This document shows positions 1 through 8,341 of a stretch of 64,000 nt of DNA, one piece after another. This DNA is from Blastocatellia bacterium (lineage in GTDB: Bacteria > Acidobacteriota > Blastocatellia > Chloracidobacteriales > JADJPF01). Where the stretch lies: contig JADJPF010000012.1 of NCBI GenBank assembly GCA_016713405.1, positions 60,022 through 124,021 on the forward strand, given 5' to 3'. A program made the position numbers and the translations under genes. How positions within the stretch are numbered: the stretch's first letter is position 1; each line of letters starts with the position of its first letter. The notes below the pieces were generated by a model. The model saw only the letters and a program-made list of their open reading frames with translations. It was not told the origin of the DNA and searched no databases.

Positions 1-1
1 T

Positions 2-400
2 AATCCTAAAGATAAATGGGGTGGTTATGCTGGGACAGCAGTTTTAGCAATTGATTATTTGCAGGCTTTAAGAGTGCGTGAACCAATGAAAAAGGCAATG
101 GACGAGGTTTTTAGTAAATATGATGCTTTAATTTCTCCATCATTTCCTTGTGTTTCTTATCCAATAGACAAGCCATTTGAGGAAGTTTATAAAGATATAG
201 ATTTTGGTGCGCCGGTTATTTCTGCTGACAATGCTGTTGGGCAACCTGCAATATCAGTGCCTAATGGATTTGGTGAAAATGCTTTGCCTACAGGACTACA
301 ATTTATTGGAAGGGTTTGGAGTGAAAACACATTGGTAGAGATTGCCAATCAGTATCAAAAACTAACTGATTGGCATAAACGCCGTCCACCATTGAGTTAA
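2..400 (+). CDS. Amidase-signature family protein, C-terminal fragment
   Basis: The reading frame is open from the left edge, so the start and the catalytic Ser-Ser-Lys core lie outside the window. The visible 132 residues match the end of amidase-signature hydrolases: a YDALISPSFP block, then GQPAISVPNGF, then LPTGLQFIGR. These line the substrate side of the fold in the family. The family cleaves amide bonds and includes GatA of the tRNA amidotransferase, but the tail ending in RRPPLS looks more like a general amidase than GatA. The specific substrate cannot be told from this fragment. It converges on the aroF-like gene with only four bases between stop codons. Confidence 0.8.
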   Translation, partial: NPKDKWGGYAGTAVLAIDYLQALRVREPMKKAMDEVFSKYDALISPSFPCVSYPIDKPFEEVYKDIDFGAPVISADNAVGQPAISVPNGFGENALPTGLQFIGRVWSENTLVEIANQYQKLTDWHKRRPPLS

Positions 401-404
401 AGAA

Positions 405-1433
405 TTATTTTGCTGATGCAACAGTTAGATTGCTGACTACATTATGAATTTCTTTTAATTGTTGCATCATATCTGCAAACATTGATGGCAACAGGGCTTG
501 AGGGCCATCTGACCAAGCGCGTTCTGGCTGACAATGTACCTCAACCATAACTCCATCTGCTCCAACTGCAATCCCAGCACGTGCCATAGGAATAACTTGT
601 TCTCGGCGACCTGTTCCATGACTTGGGTCAATAATTATTGGTAAATGAGTTAGTTTTTTTACTGCTGGAACTACGGATAAATCCAAAGTGTTACGCGAAT
701 GGTCTGCAAAGGTACGAATGCCACGTTCACAAAGCACAACTTGGTAATTTCCTTCAGCCATAATATATTCTGCGGCCATTAAAAACTCTTCTAAATTAGC
801 TGACATTCCGCGTTTTAGCATTACTGGCTTACGCATTTGGCCTGCTTGACGAAGCAGGCTAAAGTTTTGCATATTTCGTGCGCCAATTTGGATCATATCT
901 GCATATTTTTCAACTAGTTCTAAACTTTCTTGGTCAATTGCTTCTGTCACTATCGCTAAACCAAAAGCATCTCGAACTTCAGCTAAAAGTTTTAAGCCAT
1001 CTTCACCATGACCTTGAAAAGAATAAGGAGAAGTACGGGGTTTATATGCTCCTCCTCTAAAAAGTTTTATACCTTGGCGGCTAACTGCTTCTGCAACTGC
1101 AAAGGTCTGCTCGTGTGACTCTACCGAACAAGGGCCAGCAATTACTACTAAATCACCGCCGCCTATTTCTACACTACCTACTTTAACAATAGTAGGTTCT
1201 GTTTTTACTTCCCAACTAACTAATTTGTAAGGTTTAGAAACACGAATAGCTTCAGCTACACCTGGCAATAGTTCAAAAACTGCTGGGTCAAGCTCTCCTT
1301 TATTTCCAGTAATACCAATGGCCGTGCGCTGGCTGCCTGGAATTTCATGAGCTTTTAAGCCTATAGATGTTATTGTTTCTACAACATTACGCACTTGTTC
1401 ATCGGTTGCTTGCGCCCGCATTACTACTAACAT
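405..1433 (-). CDS. aroF: 3-deoxy-7-phosphoheptulonate synthase (DAHP synthase), AroF type
   Basis: It condenses phosphoenolpyruvate and erythrose-4-phosphate, the first step of the shikimate pathway, in the cytoplasm. Residues 1-70 form a ferredoxin-like regulatory domain typical of the AroA-beta type. The barrel follows with VIAGPCSVES, the YKPRTSPYSFQG phosphate-binding loop, GARNMQNF, a KRGM motif and a final HCQPERAWSDGPQ segment. The start is set at 1433 (MLVVMRAQ), which has a GGGAG ribosome site just upstream; an in-frame ATG at 1451 would add six residues without such a site. It overlaps the end of the beta-glucosidase gene by about 35 bases, so the two are probably cotranscribed. 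Length (342 residues) is normal for the family. Confidence 0.93.
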   Translation of the reverse strand: MLVVMRAQATDEQVRNVVETITSIGLKAHEIPGSQRTAIGITGNKGELDPAVFELLPGVAEAIRVSKPYKLVSWEVKTEPTIVKVGSVEIGGGDLVVIAGPCSVESHEQTFAVAEAVSRQGIKLFRGGAYKPRTSPYSFQGHGEDGLKLLAEVRDAFGLAIVTEAIDQESLELVEKYADMIQIGARNMQNFSLLRQAGQMRKPVMLKRGMSANLEEFLMAAEYIMAEGNYQVVLCERGIRTFADHSRNTLDLSVVPAVKKLTHLPIIIDPSHGTGRREQVIPMARAGIAVGADGVMVEVHCQPERAWSDGPQALLPSMFADMMQQLKEIHNVVSNLTVASAK

Positions 1434-2787
1434 AAACTCCCATATCTCCATATAAATTAAAATGTTTTTTAGGGGTTGCAGAACGTCCTTTTACTTGGTT
1501 ACGCATATCAGGAGTAATAGAGTTAGTTCTACAAATTTCTGCATATAACTTACCACTGTCTTTAACAGTACGTTCTTGAGTTTTAGGATCAAAAGCTATT
1601 AGTCCAAATGGGGTACGATAGCCTTCTGCCCACTCAAAATTATCAATAAATGACCAATGAAAATAACCTTGTACGTCAATTCCTTCTGAAATAGCTTTGT
1701 GCATTGCTTCTAAATGGTCAAGCAAAATTCTAGGGCGTTGTTCGTCTGTATCGTCAGGGATGCCATTTTCAGTAATCATAATTGGACGACCATATTTTGA
1801 CATTCTTTTACAGAGTCTATAAAGCCCTTCTGCGTAAACCTCCCATCCAAATAAAGTTAACTCAGCATCAGCAGGAGGAAAATTATTACCAAACATTAAA
1901 TGTGGCTTGGTAATATCAAACTTAACTAAATCACGTGAATAATAATTAATGCCAATAAAATCCATAGAATCTTTTGCTCCAGGAATTTCCCCTTTTCCTA
2001 ATGGAAAATGTAATTTTCCTTCCGTAAGAGCGCGAATAACTACTTCATTAAAGGCATAATCTTGGAAATGGGCTACTTTTTTATCTAACCAAGATTTAGC
2101 ATTAGCTGGGTCAAAAATCCTTATATTATGGGCAATTCCCACCATAGGCTTAATTTTTGCTGTGCTGTGTAAAATACGGTAGGCTGCCGCATGCGCTTTC
2201 ATCATATTGGCAGCAGAGGCAAAAGCTAGTTTTGGACTTTTTTTAGCTGGAGGCCAAGCACATAAAACATAACCCATAACAGAGTAAACCATAGGTTCAT
2301 TAATTGTCACCCAATATTTGACTAAATCCCCATATTCACGAGCAACTAGCTGAACAAATCTTTCAAAATAAGGAATAACGTCCGCCGTTTCCCAAGCCCC
2401 TTTTGCCCTTAACCATTGTGGATTAGTAAAATGGTGAATGGTTAACATTGGCTCTATTTTATGCTTATGTAATGTTTCTAGTACATTTCGATAATGATCA
2501 ATTGCTACTTGGTCAAATTTGCCTTCAGTAGGTTCAATACGACTCCATTCTATAGAAAAGCGGTGTGCATTTTGATGAAGTTGTTTCATCAAGGCAATAT
2601 CTTCTTTATAAAGTTCATAATGGCGGCAGGCTTCACCCGATGGGTTGCCATCGTGAATGCGTCCGGGTTCTTGTTCAAAAGCCCACCAATCATTAAGTTT
2701 ATTATTTCCTTCTACTTGATGTGAGGCTGTTGCTGTTCCCCAAAGAAAATTTTTTGGAAACTCAAAAGTTTTTAACGCTTTGCTCAT
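1399..2787 (-). CDS. GH1 family beta-glucosidase
   Basis: This 462-residue glycoside hydrolase family 1 enzyme hydrolyses beta-linked disaccharides and oligosaccharides with retention. It has the N-terminal family signature FLWGTATASHQVEG, the acid/base glutamate in VTINEP and the nucleophile glutamate in MITENGIP. A late FEWAEGYRTPFGL block lines the aglycone site. No signal peptide is seen, so it should act in the cytoplasm. The last 30 or so residues run past the usual GH1 end and overlap the aroF start. Its ATG overlaps the stop of the upstream gene in an ATGA arrangement, which indicates translational coupling. Confidence 0.93.
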   Translation of the reverse strand: MSKALKTFEFPKNFLWGTATASHQVEGNNKLNDWWAFEQEPGRIHDGNPSGEACRHYELYKEDIALMKQLHQNAHRFSIEWSRIEPTEGKFDQVAIDHYRNVLETLHKHKIEPMLTIHHFTNPQWLRAKGAWETADVIPYFERFVQLVAREYGDLVKYWVTINEPMVYSVMGYVLCAWPPAKKSPKLAFASAANMMKAHAAAYRILHSTAKIKPMVGIAHNIRIFDPANAKSWLDKKVAHFQDYAFNEVVIRALTEGKLHFPLGKGEIPGAKDSMDFIGINYYSRDLVKFDITKPHLMFGNNFPPADAELTLFGWEVYAEGLYRLCKRMSKYGRPIMITENGIPDDTDEQRPRILLDHLEAMHKAISEGIDVQGYFHWSFIDNFEWAEGYRTPFGLIAFDPKTQERTVKDSGKLYAEICRTNSITPDMRNQVKGRSATPKKHFNLYGDMGVYVSSNAGASNR

Positions 2788-3359
2788 TCTTCTTCCTTAT
2801 TTTGAAGATTTTCTTCTTGCTCATTACTAAATTTATTAAGAAAATCAGAAGAAGATTTTCTTAACTCTAACCAATCTATAAAAATATCTGGATGGGTAAG
2901 CCAAATTTCAAACCAAAATACTATCTCAGATTTAATTAATCTCTTTTCATTAGGTATTTTTGGGTTACTTGCTATTAGTTGAGCGCGTAACCTAGCACGT
3001 TTAACAAAGTCCCGACATTGCCAAATAGCTTCCTTATCTGCTATTTGCTGAAATTCTGCTAGTAACCTGGTTAAGGTTCGTAATGAATTTTCAGCGTCAA
3101 TTAAAGTGTCAAAACTTAATTTTTGCAGTAAGGCTTGATTTTCAGATTCAGGATCTATGCTAAGCTGTTCTTCATAATGAACTTTTTTTCCTACTTTAAT
3201 TAAAATTTCTGCAATATAAGCACTAGAGGTTTTTCCCCCAATTCCATAAGTTTCAACTAGGTGAGAATTTATTAATGCAATAGCTTCATCATTTAGCTCT
3301 GAGAAACCTTCTTGCTCAAAAATCTCTAAAATAAGCTGCTTTTTGGTTTTGTTTGGCAT
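2784..3359 (-). CDS. Hypothetical protein, 191 residues
   Basis: I do not recognise this protein. It has no signal peptide or membrane segment, is largely helical in composition, and ends in a very acidic EQEENLQNKEEE tail. The middle has a DFVKRARLRAQLIASNP stretch rich in basic residues, followed by an aromatic FWFEIWLTHPDIFIDWLEL segment. It lies first in a three-gene run with the GH1 and DAHP synthase genes, and its stop overlaps the GH1 start by four bases. A housekeeping or regulatory role for that operon is possible, but nothing in the sequence shows a function. Confidence 0.7.
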   Translation of the reverse strand: MPNKTKKQLILEIFEQEGFSELNDEAIALINSHLVETYGIGGKTSSAYIAEILIKVGKKVHYEEQLSIDPESENQALLQKLSFDTLIDAENSLRTLTRLLAEFQQIADKEAIWQCRDFVKRARLRAQLIASNPKIPNEKRLIKSEIVFWFEIWLTHPDIFIDWLELRKSSSDFLNKFSNEQEENLQNKEEE

Positions 3360-3449
3360 AACAGTAAAACTTTATATTTTATGTTGTGTTAGGCTGTGGG
3401 GTCAATTTAGGCTTACCTATTAAATGAAATATAGTGATATTGCTTAATA

Positions 3450-4163
3450 TTACCAAAAGCTTTCTTGAATAGGTTTAATAGGTTCTTGAATTTCTAAGGT
3501 TTCTAAAGCTTTAATACATTCTGGACTATCAAAACTTGTATTATTTACCAATTTGCTAACAGGAAAGTACTCAAGCTCTGATTCAGGATATTGTGTTAAT
3601 AACTTTAACAGTTGGTTTGGGTCTTTAATCTTGGAGTCTAGCCAAATGTTTTCCTGTTCTGGCAGCAACATTACAGCCATACGATGATGGAGTTTAGCAA
3701 GTAAAGGATTTGGCTCTGTAGTAATAATAGTAGTGCTACGTATTTTTTCACCTTCCACGCTTTGCCATTCATCCCAAAGAGCAGCAAAGGCAAAAAGTTT
3801 TTTACTTTTTAACTGTACATAGATTGGAATTTTACTTTTTCCTACTTGTTGCCATTCATAAAAGCCATTTGCAGGAATTAAACAGCGTTTACTAATAAGT
3901 GATTTGCGAAAAGAAGGTTTTTCTAACAAAGTTTCTGAACGTGCATTAATCATTTTACTCGCCATTTGTGTATCTTTTGCCCAAGATGGAATTAGCCCCC
4001 ATTTATAACCTGATAGAGTTCTAATATTATCTTGGGTAATTACAGCTATTTGTTGAGTTGGGGCAATGTTATAACGTGGTTTTAAGTCAAAAAGGGTTTC
4101 TTGGACTCCAAATCTAGTAATAATTTCAGACCCATCACTATGTAATGCAAAACGACCACACAT
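3450..4163 (-). CDS. yedK: SOS response-associated peptidase (SRAP/HMCES family)
   Basis: SRAP proteins form a thiazolidine crosslink between their N-terminal cysteine and abasic sites in single-stranded DNA, protecting the lesion. The protein begins MCGRF, which places the catalytic Cys at position 2 once the Met is removed. It also has the NARSE motif, the GFYEW glutamate and the HHRM histidine, which together complete the active site. The 237-residue length fits the family. It is a stand-alone gene, with the element pair behind its start and about 90 bases between its stop and the next minus-strand gene. No LexA box is evident upstream. Confidence 0.93.
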   Translation of the reverse strand: MCGRFALHSDGSEIITRFGVQETLFDLKPRYNIAPTQQIAVITQDNIRTLSGYKWGLIPSWAKDTQMASKMINARSETLLEKPSFRKSLISKRCLIPANGFYEWQQVGKSKIPIYVQLKSKKLFAFAALWDEWQSVEGEKIRSTTIITTEPNPLLAKLHHRMAVMLLPEQENIWLDSKIKDPNQLLKLLTQYPESELEYFPVSKLVNNTSFDSPECIKALETLEIQEPIKPIQESFW

Positions 4164-4293
4164 TTTTTTGACCTACCATATAGATTTATAAGAGCTATTT
4201 TTAGAAAAAGATAAGCAAAATAATAGCATAGCTTAAAGATATAGTTAAGTCTTATAAACTAGCTTAATTCCAACACTTCTAAGCTATACTTAT

Positions 4294-4537
4294 TACAGCG
4301 TAACTTAAGTAAGTTAATATTTTTTGAATTTCTTGAGTCCTGAAGGGACGAAATAATTGTAGCCTAGGTCGTAAGACCTAAGCTTAGTGATTATACATAA
4401 ATAGAGTCGCGTAGCGGTAGCATAATAAACCTATTAAATTCAACAAATTAATTATGTCGTCACTACGTGACTCTACAAATATGCCGCCCCGTTGGGGCTT
4501 TAAGATTAAAATATCAGTAAATTTAATTTATGTTGTA
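4294..4537. mobile_element. Non-autonomous inverted-repeat element, copy 1 (degenerate)
   Basis: This is the first of two adjacent short elements. Its right end (AATTTAATTTA...TGTATTAAG) is almost identical to the right end of the copy at 62834-63118. Its left end, TACAGCGTAA followed by CTTAAGTAA, is a degenerate form of the family terminal repeat. Inside are GC-rich hairpin modules, including GCCGCCCCGTTGGGGC and TAGCCTAGGTCGTAAGACCTA, plus a long inverted pair around 4405-4475 built on GAGTCGCGTAGCG and CACTACGTGACTC. There is no open reading frame of note. Confidence 0.55.
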
Positions 4538-4542
4538 TTAAG

Positions 4543-4831
4543 TACTCTGTAAACTAAGTAATATAGCAATTTTGTATTCTTAACTCTTAAGCCCCAGAGG
4601 GGCGACATAACTGTAGCCTAGGGCGCAAGCCCTAGGAAATAATAATTAAGTCTCTTTAAGCCCTGTAAGGGCGACATAGTCTTTTAATGCTAAGAAAATA
4701 CTCTGTCGCCCCGTTGGGGCTTTTGGGAATTGCTCATTATCATACGTAGGGCTTGCGCCCTACGCTACATATCTATCGCCCCGTTGGGGCTTTAAGAAAT
4801 AAAAATTTCAGATTACTTAGTTTACGCTGTA
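4543..4831. mobile_element. Non-autonomous MITE-like element, copy 2
   Basis: TA dinucleotides bound this 289-base element. The left terminus CTCTGTAAACTAAGTAAT and the right terminus, read on the other strand as CAGCGTAAACTAAGTAAT, form a clear terminal inverted repeat. The interior is a chain of small palindromes: AAGCCCCAGAGGGGCGACA, AGGGCGCAAGCCCT, GCCCTGTAAGGGC, GCCCCGTTGGGGC and GTAGGGCTTGCGCCCTAC. It codes for nothing. It is very similar throughout to the copy at 62834-63118, 58 kb away. It ends 24 bases from the stop codon of the VWFA gene, so it may also act as a transcription stop. Confidence 0.75.
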
Positions 4832-4855
4832 CTTATTACAGTTTTTGATAAAAAG

Positions 4856-7198
4856 TTAATTTGCATAATAACCGCGTCTAGTTCTTACAGCTAAATCAGG
4901 TTTGTCAATTTTAACTTTTAACTTACGCCATGAACCATCTCTTGTTGAATTAGTTGGATAATAACCTACACTATAAAGTGTTCGTAAGTCTGCTGCTACT
5001 TTTTCATAAACACCTTCTAAATTATCAGGTCGGTCAGCTTTGAAATAGACTCCTCCAGAAGTTTCTGCCAATGCTCCTAATTGCCTACGTGCTAGTACAT
5101 AACTTTCTGGCCCTTCAATATCTTGGCTAACATTTTCTCTTTCTGTATCTAAATATATTGGAAAAACTAAAACTCCAGATTCTTGAACTTTTCTTAAAAC
5201 TTGATCAAAAGTAACACGGGATGGGATTGGATAAGTAACGCTGATAGAGTTATCTACACCGTCAGATAATAAAACTACAGCATTACGCTCGCCAGGATAT
5301 TGCTTAAACATTTGGGTGACAGTAAACCAAGTTGCTTCATAAAAGGCTGTTCCCCCCTTTGGCATAGTCATATATTGCAAACGTTGTTTAATTAGCTGTC
5401 TATCGTTAGTAAGCTCACAAACTACTTGGACGCTACGAGTAAAGGAAACTATTGCTATTCTATCTTGTGGTTTGCTGGTTTCAATAAAGCGCAAAACAGC
5501 ACGACGTAAAACATCTATTTTATCTAAAATACTTCCACTTAAATCTAGCAGGATGACTAAGTTAAATGGGGTGTTAACTGATTCAAAATGCTCTATTTTT
5601 TGTTGTATACCATCTTCAAATACATAAAAATCATTTTGCTTTAAGTTAGTAATTGCTCGTCCATCACGAGACATTACACTTACATTAAGTGAGACAAGCT
5701 TAGTATCTATCTTTATTGTATCATCATCAGATCCATCATTATTGCTAGCAGTATTATTAGAATTGTTAGAGTTATTAGAATTGTCCCGCCTAATTGTAGG
5801 TGCAGAGCCGTTATTTGGCCGATTACTAGCAACATCATCAAAGTCATTATTATTACTAGGAGAATTATTATTATTACTAGGAGAATTATTTACTCTGCTA
5901 CTATCATTTGATGGATTATATTGATTGTTTTGACTACTGTCATTATTGCTAGTATTACCACTAATGCTATTTTTACGACGTTGCAATGGTGGAGGTTGAG
6001 CCGGATAATTTTGATTGTTAGGGTTACTGGAATTATTAGGATTGTACTGATTATTTTGGTTATTTTGGTTGTTAGAGTCGTTGTTTTGTTGAGGTCTGTT
6101 AGCACCAGGGGGAGGAATAATTCTTACTCCAACACCACCTTGGCTATCTATATCACTGTTGCTACTATTACGATTTACCCCTAAATTACCAGCATCAACC
6201 GTGTTGCTTGTGCCATCGGATTTTCGGCCAGCCCCAAAAATATCAGCATTTGAAGAATTGCCTCCACGACTAGAGTTGTTACTAGGTTGATTCCCTGGGT
6301 TGGCACTACTGCTACCACCATAACTACCACCATAAGTATAAGGCTGATAGTTATCATTATTGTTATTGTTGTTTGGTCGTCGGCTTACTGTTGGAGGTGC
6401 GCCACCAAAAAGAGAATCATCATTAACAGAGTTATTATTGCGATTATTAGAGTTGCTATTATTGCCAGAGTAATAATTATTAGGATCTCCACTAGAGCTT
6501 ATAGGTGAAACAGCAGGAATTGTTGCAACATCCTTATCTAATTCATATTGAAGAGGCGACAATTGAATATTTCCAGCATTGCTACGTAAAATTACAGGGT
6601 TTCCACCAGAATTTAACTTGCCTTGAACAGCCTTGCTAGAGGGCGTTCCATAGGTTTCTATTGGTATTTCAGCTTTAATAGTTCCATTAGTTGTAGTTGC
6701 TACTAAATCAGCATCTTGTGATGCAGGGGATTCAAGCTTAATATTACCAGCAGAGGTTTCAACCAATGCACTTGCAATAGCTCCCTTAATTTGTACTGCT
6801 CCGCTACTAGTTATAATTCTTAGGCTAGTATTTCTAGGAATATAGACAGTTAAGTCAATACGAGTAGTTTTTTCGGCTGGTTGGGTCTTTATCTGAATTT
6901 GGTTTCTGGTATTAAAAAAAGCTATATCAGAAAGTGCAACAGGATGACCAGCAGGCTCTACTTTTTTTGCTACAACATGAACTAGTTCTTCTGCCCAAAC
7001 TTCTATTTTGACTTCTCCACTTAGATTATCAATTTTGACTGTTCCACCTGTCTTAAACTCAAAGCTTTGGTCAAAAATCTCATAGCTTTCTGCTTCTAAG
7101 ATAGGAACAATTATAAGTAAGGCAAGAAAGAAAAAGATCGCGCCTATTAAACGCGATCTTAACTTTAATAAAATCGACTGAAAGAGTTGGTATTTCAT
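4856..7198 (-). CDS. VWFA-domain surface protein with N-terminal adhesin-like domain
   Basis: This is a 780-residue exported or membrane-anchored protein. Residues 15-36 form a hydrophobic signal or anchor segment. Residues 37-215 look like the DUF4097 putative-adhesin beta fold (GGTVKIDNLSGEVKIEVWA, then repeated strands). Residues 225-500 are a low-complexity Asn/Ser/Pro linker. Residues 505-780 are a von Willebrand A domain of the type common in Acidobacteria, with the metal-site motif DLSGS, a later threonine in KGGTAFYEA, and LLSDGVDNS. VWA domains bind proteins or metal in adhesion and complex assembly. It is monocistronic, with an element pair directly downstream. The ligand is unknown. 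Confidence 0.85.
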   Translation of the reverse strand: MKYQLFQSILLKLRSRLIGAIFFFLALLIIVPILEAESYEIFDQSFEFKTGGTVKIDNLSGEVKIEVWAEELVHVVAKKVEPAGHPVALSDIAFFNTRNQIQIKTQPAEKTTRIDLTVYIPRNTSLRIITSSGAVQIKGAIASALVETSAGNIKLESPASQDADLVATTTNGTIKAEIPIETYGTPSSKAVQGKLNSGGNPVILRSNAGNIQLSPLQYELDKDVATIPAVSPISSSGDPNNYYSGNNSNSNNRNNNSVNDDSLFGGAPPTVSRRPNNNNNNDNYQPYTYGGSYGGSSSANPGNQPSNNSSRGGNSSNADIFGAGRKSDGTSNTVDAGNLGVNRNSSNSDIDSQGGVGVRIIPPPGANRPQQNNDSNNQNNQNNQYNPNNSSNPNNQNYPAQPPPLQRRKNSISGNTSNNDSSQNNQYNPSNDSSRVNNSPSNNNNSPSNNNDFDDVASNRPNNGSAPTIRRDNSNNSNNSNNTASNNDGSDDDTIKIDTKLVSLNVSVMSRDGRAITNLKQNDFYVFEDGIQQKIEHFESVNTPFNLVILLDLSGSILDKIDVLRRAVLRFIETSKPQDRIAIVSFTRSVQVVCELTNDRQLIKQRLQYMTMPKGGTAFYEATWFTVTQMFKQYPGERNAVVLLSDGVDNSISVTYPIPSRVTFDQVLRKVQESGVLVFPIYLDTERENVSQDIEGPESYVLARRQLGALAETSGGVYFKADRPDNLEGVYEKVAADLRTLYSVGYYPTNSTRDGSWRKLKVKIDKPDLAVRTRRGYYAN

Positions 7199-7244
7199 TA
7201 GACTAACCCCGTCTATATTTTATTTTTAATCCTAAACAAATGCT

Positions 7245-8159
7245 TTAAGCAATTGTACCATGACGAATAGTTAAAACAGGACAACATGCATGTCGAACAA
7301 TTCGTTCTGCTTCTCGCCCTGGTAAAGTGTTAGTACCATTAGGTTTACCTGTGCCAATAACAATTAAATCAACATCTTTTTCTGTTGCTACACGTAAAAC
7401 TTCATCAGCACAACTTCCTTCTGTAAGTAAAGTCTCTGCTACAACATCACCTGCTTCTTTTGCTAACTGTGATAATCTTTCGCTAGCATCTGAACGTACA
7501 CGATCTTCCACATCAATAATCTTAGTTAATGAGACTGCCTGAATATAGCCTAAGAATGAACCTATTGAGTGCAATATAGTCAATTCTGCTTGATGTGCAT
7601 GTGCTAAAGCAAAAGCCAAACGTTTAGCACTATCATCAGTGTCTGATAAGCTAGTAGCAAATAAGATGCGGTTTAATGCAATATTGGTTTCGGATTTTTT
7701 ATAATAAACAAAATCATGTAGAGGTTGACGAGTAAACAATAGTGGGCAACTTGCTTGGCCCATAACACTAAGGGCTGTTGAACCTAATGCACCACCTAGC
7801 CCAGGTCGTGCTGTTGTGCCAATAGCTGCTAAATCAATACCATGATCGCGAATAACGCGGGGGATCTCTTCTTTGGGATTTCCTTCTGTAAGTATTAATT
7901 CTACTTTTAACCCTGTTAACAAGTGGGAATGCGCTAAGTTTTCTAATTCTTTTTTAATAGTTATTAACCATTGATGGTTGCCGTCTGATAATGCTCGTTC
8001 AGACAGTTTTAACGCATTAGGAGGAAGACTTGCTTCCTGAGAATTATGTATAAACAATGTTGCATTGTGTTGACGTGCAAAAGCTGCCGCATATTTTAAC
8101 GCGCTTTTAGAATTATTAGAAAAATCCGTAGAGAAGAGAATGTTCTGGAACGGGTACAT
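7245..8159 (-). CDS. Tandem universal stress protein (two UspA domains)
   Basis: Two UspA domains, about residues 1-145 and 160-304, make a protein of the usual tandem-Usp length. The first domain starts NILFSTDFS and carries GTTARPGLGGALGST, a good match to the ATP-binding G-x2-G-x9-G-S/T loop. The second starts RILFATSLS and its loop reads GTGKPNGTNTLPGREA, where the small and hydroxyl residues that contact phosphate are altered, so only the first domain may bind ATP. Such proteins are cytoplasmic stress factors. It is divergent from the GH57 gene, and the 46 bases to the VWFA gene leave room for a shared transcript. Confidence 0.9.
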   Translation of the reverse strand: MYPFQNILFSTDFSNNSKSALKYAAAFARQHNATLFIHNSQEASLPPNALKLSERALSDGNHQWLITIKKELENLAHSHLLTGLKVELILTEGNPKEEIPRVIRDHGIDLAAIGTTARPGLGGALGSTALSVMGQASCPLLFTRQPLHDFVYYKKSETNIALNRILFATSLSDTDDSAKRLAFALAHAHQAELTILHSIGSFLGYIQAVSLTKIIDVEDRVRSDASERLSQLAKEAGDVVAETLLTEGSCADEVLRVATEKDVDLIVIGTGKPNGTNTLPGREAERIVRHACCPVLTIRHGTIA

Positions 8160-8208
8160 ACAATTTATGCCTCGATTAAAAAGTTTAGAAAATCACTACT
8201 TAACAATG

Positions 8209-8228
8209 CCAACGGCTAGAACCGTTGG
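8209..8228. promoter_or_regulatory. Inverted repeat between divergent genes
   Basis: CCAACGG and CCGTTGG flank the six bases CTAGAA, between the Usp gene and the GH57 gene. Lying 25-44 bases upstream of a candidate promoter, it could be an operator or a small hairpin. Function is unproven. Confidence 0.35.
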
Positions 8229-8252
8229 TAAGAGATGCTAGAGGTGATAAAC

Positions 8253-8281
8253 TTGCCAAGTCATTGTAGCCTAACTATCTT
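8253..8281 (+). promoter_or_regulatory. Putative sigma-70-type promoter for GH57 gene
   Basis: TTGCCA and TATCTT are separated by exactly 17 bases, giving an expected transcript start near 8288, about 54 bases before the GH57 ATG at 8342. The match is moderate. Confidence 0.4.
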
Positions 8282-8341
8282 ATCTATGTCTACTCGACAG
8301 CAAATTATCCATTGCAAATGCTTAAAACGAGGAAAAATTTT

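Noticed and set aside
4340..4800. Regular GC-rich repeats as a possible CRISPR array
   Set aside because: The units are different palindromes without constant spacers, lie inside TA-flanked elements, and recur in the same order at 62870-63080.
5742..6508. Open frames on the plus strand and a minus alternative frame across the VWFA linker
   Set aside because: They are antisense or out-of-frame readings of an Asn-rich low-complexity segment, with repetitive Ile/Val/Leu/Thr composition and no ribosome sites.
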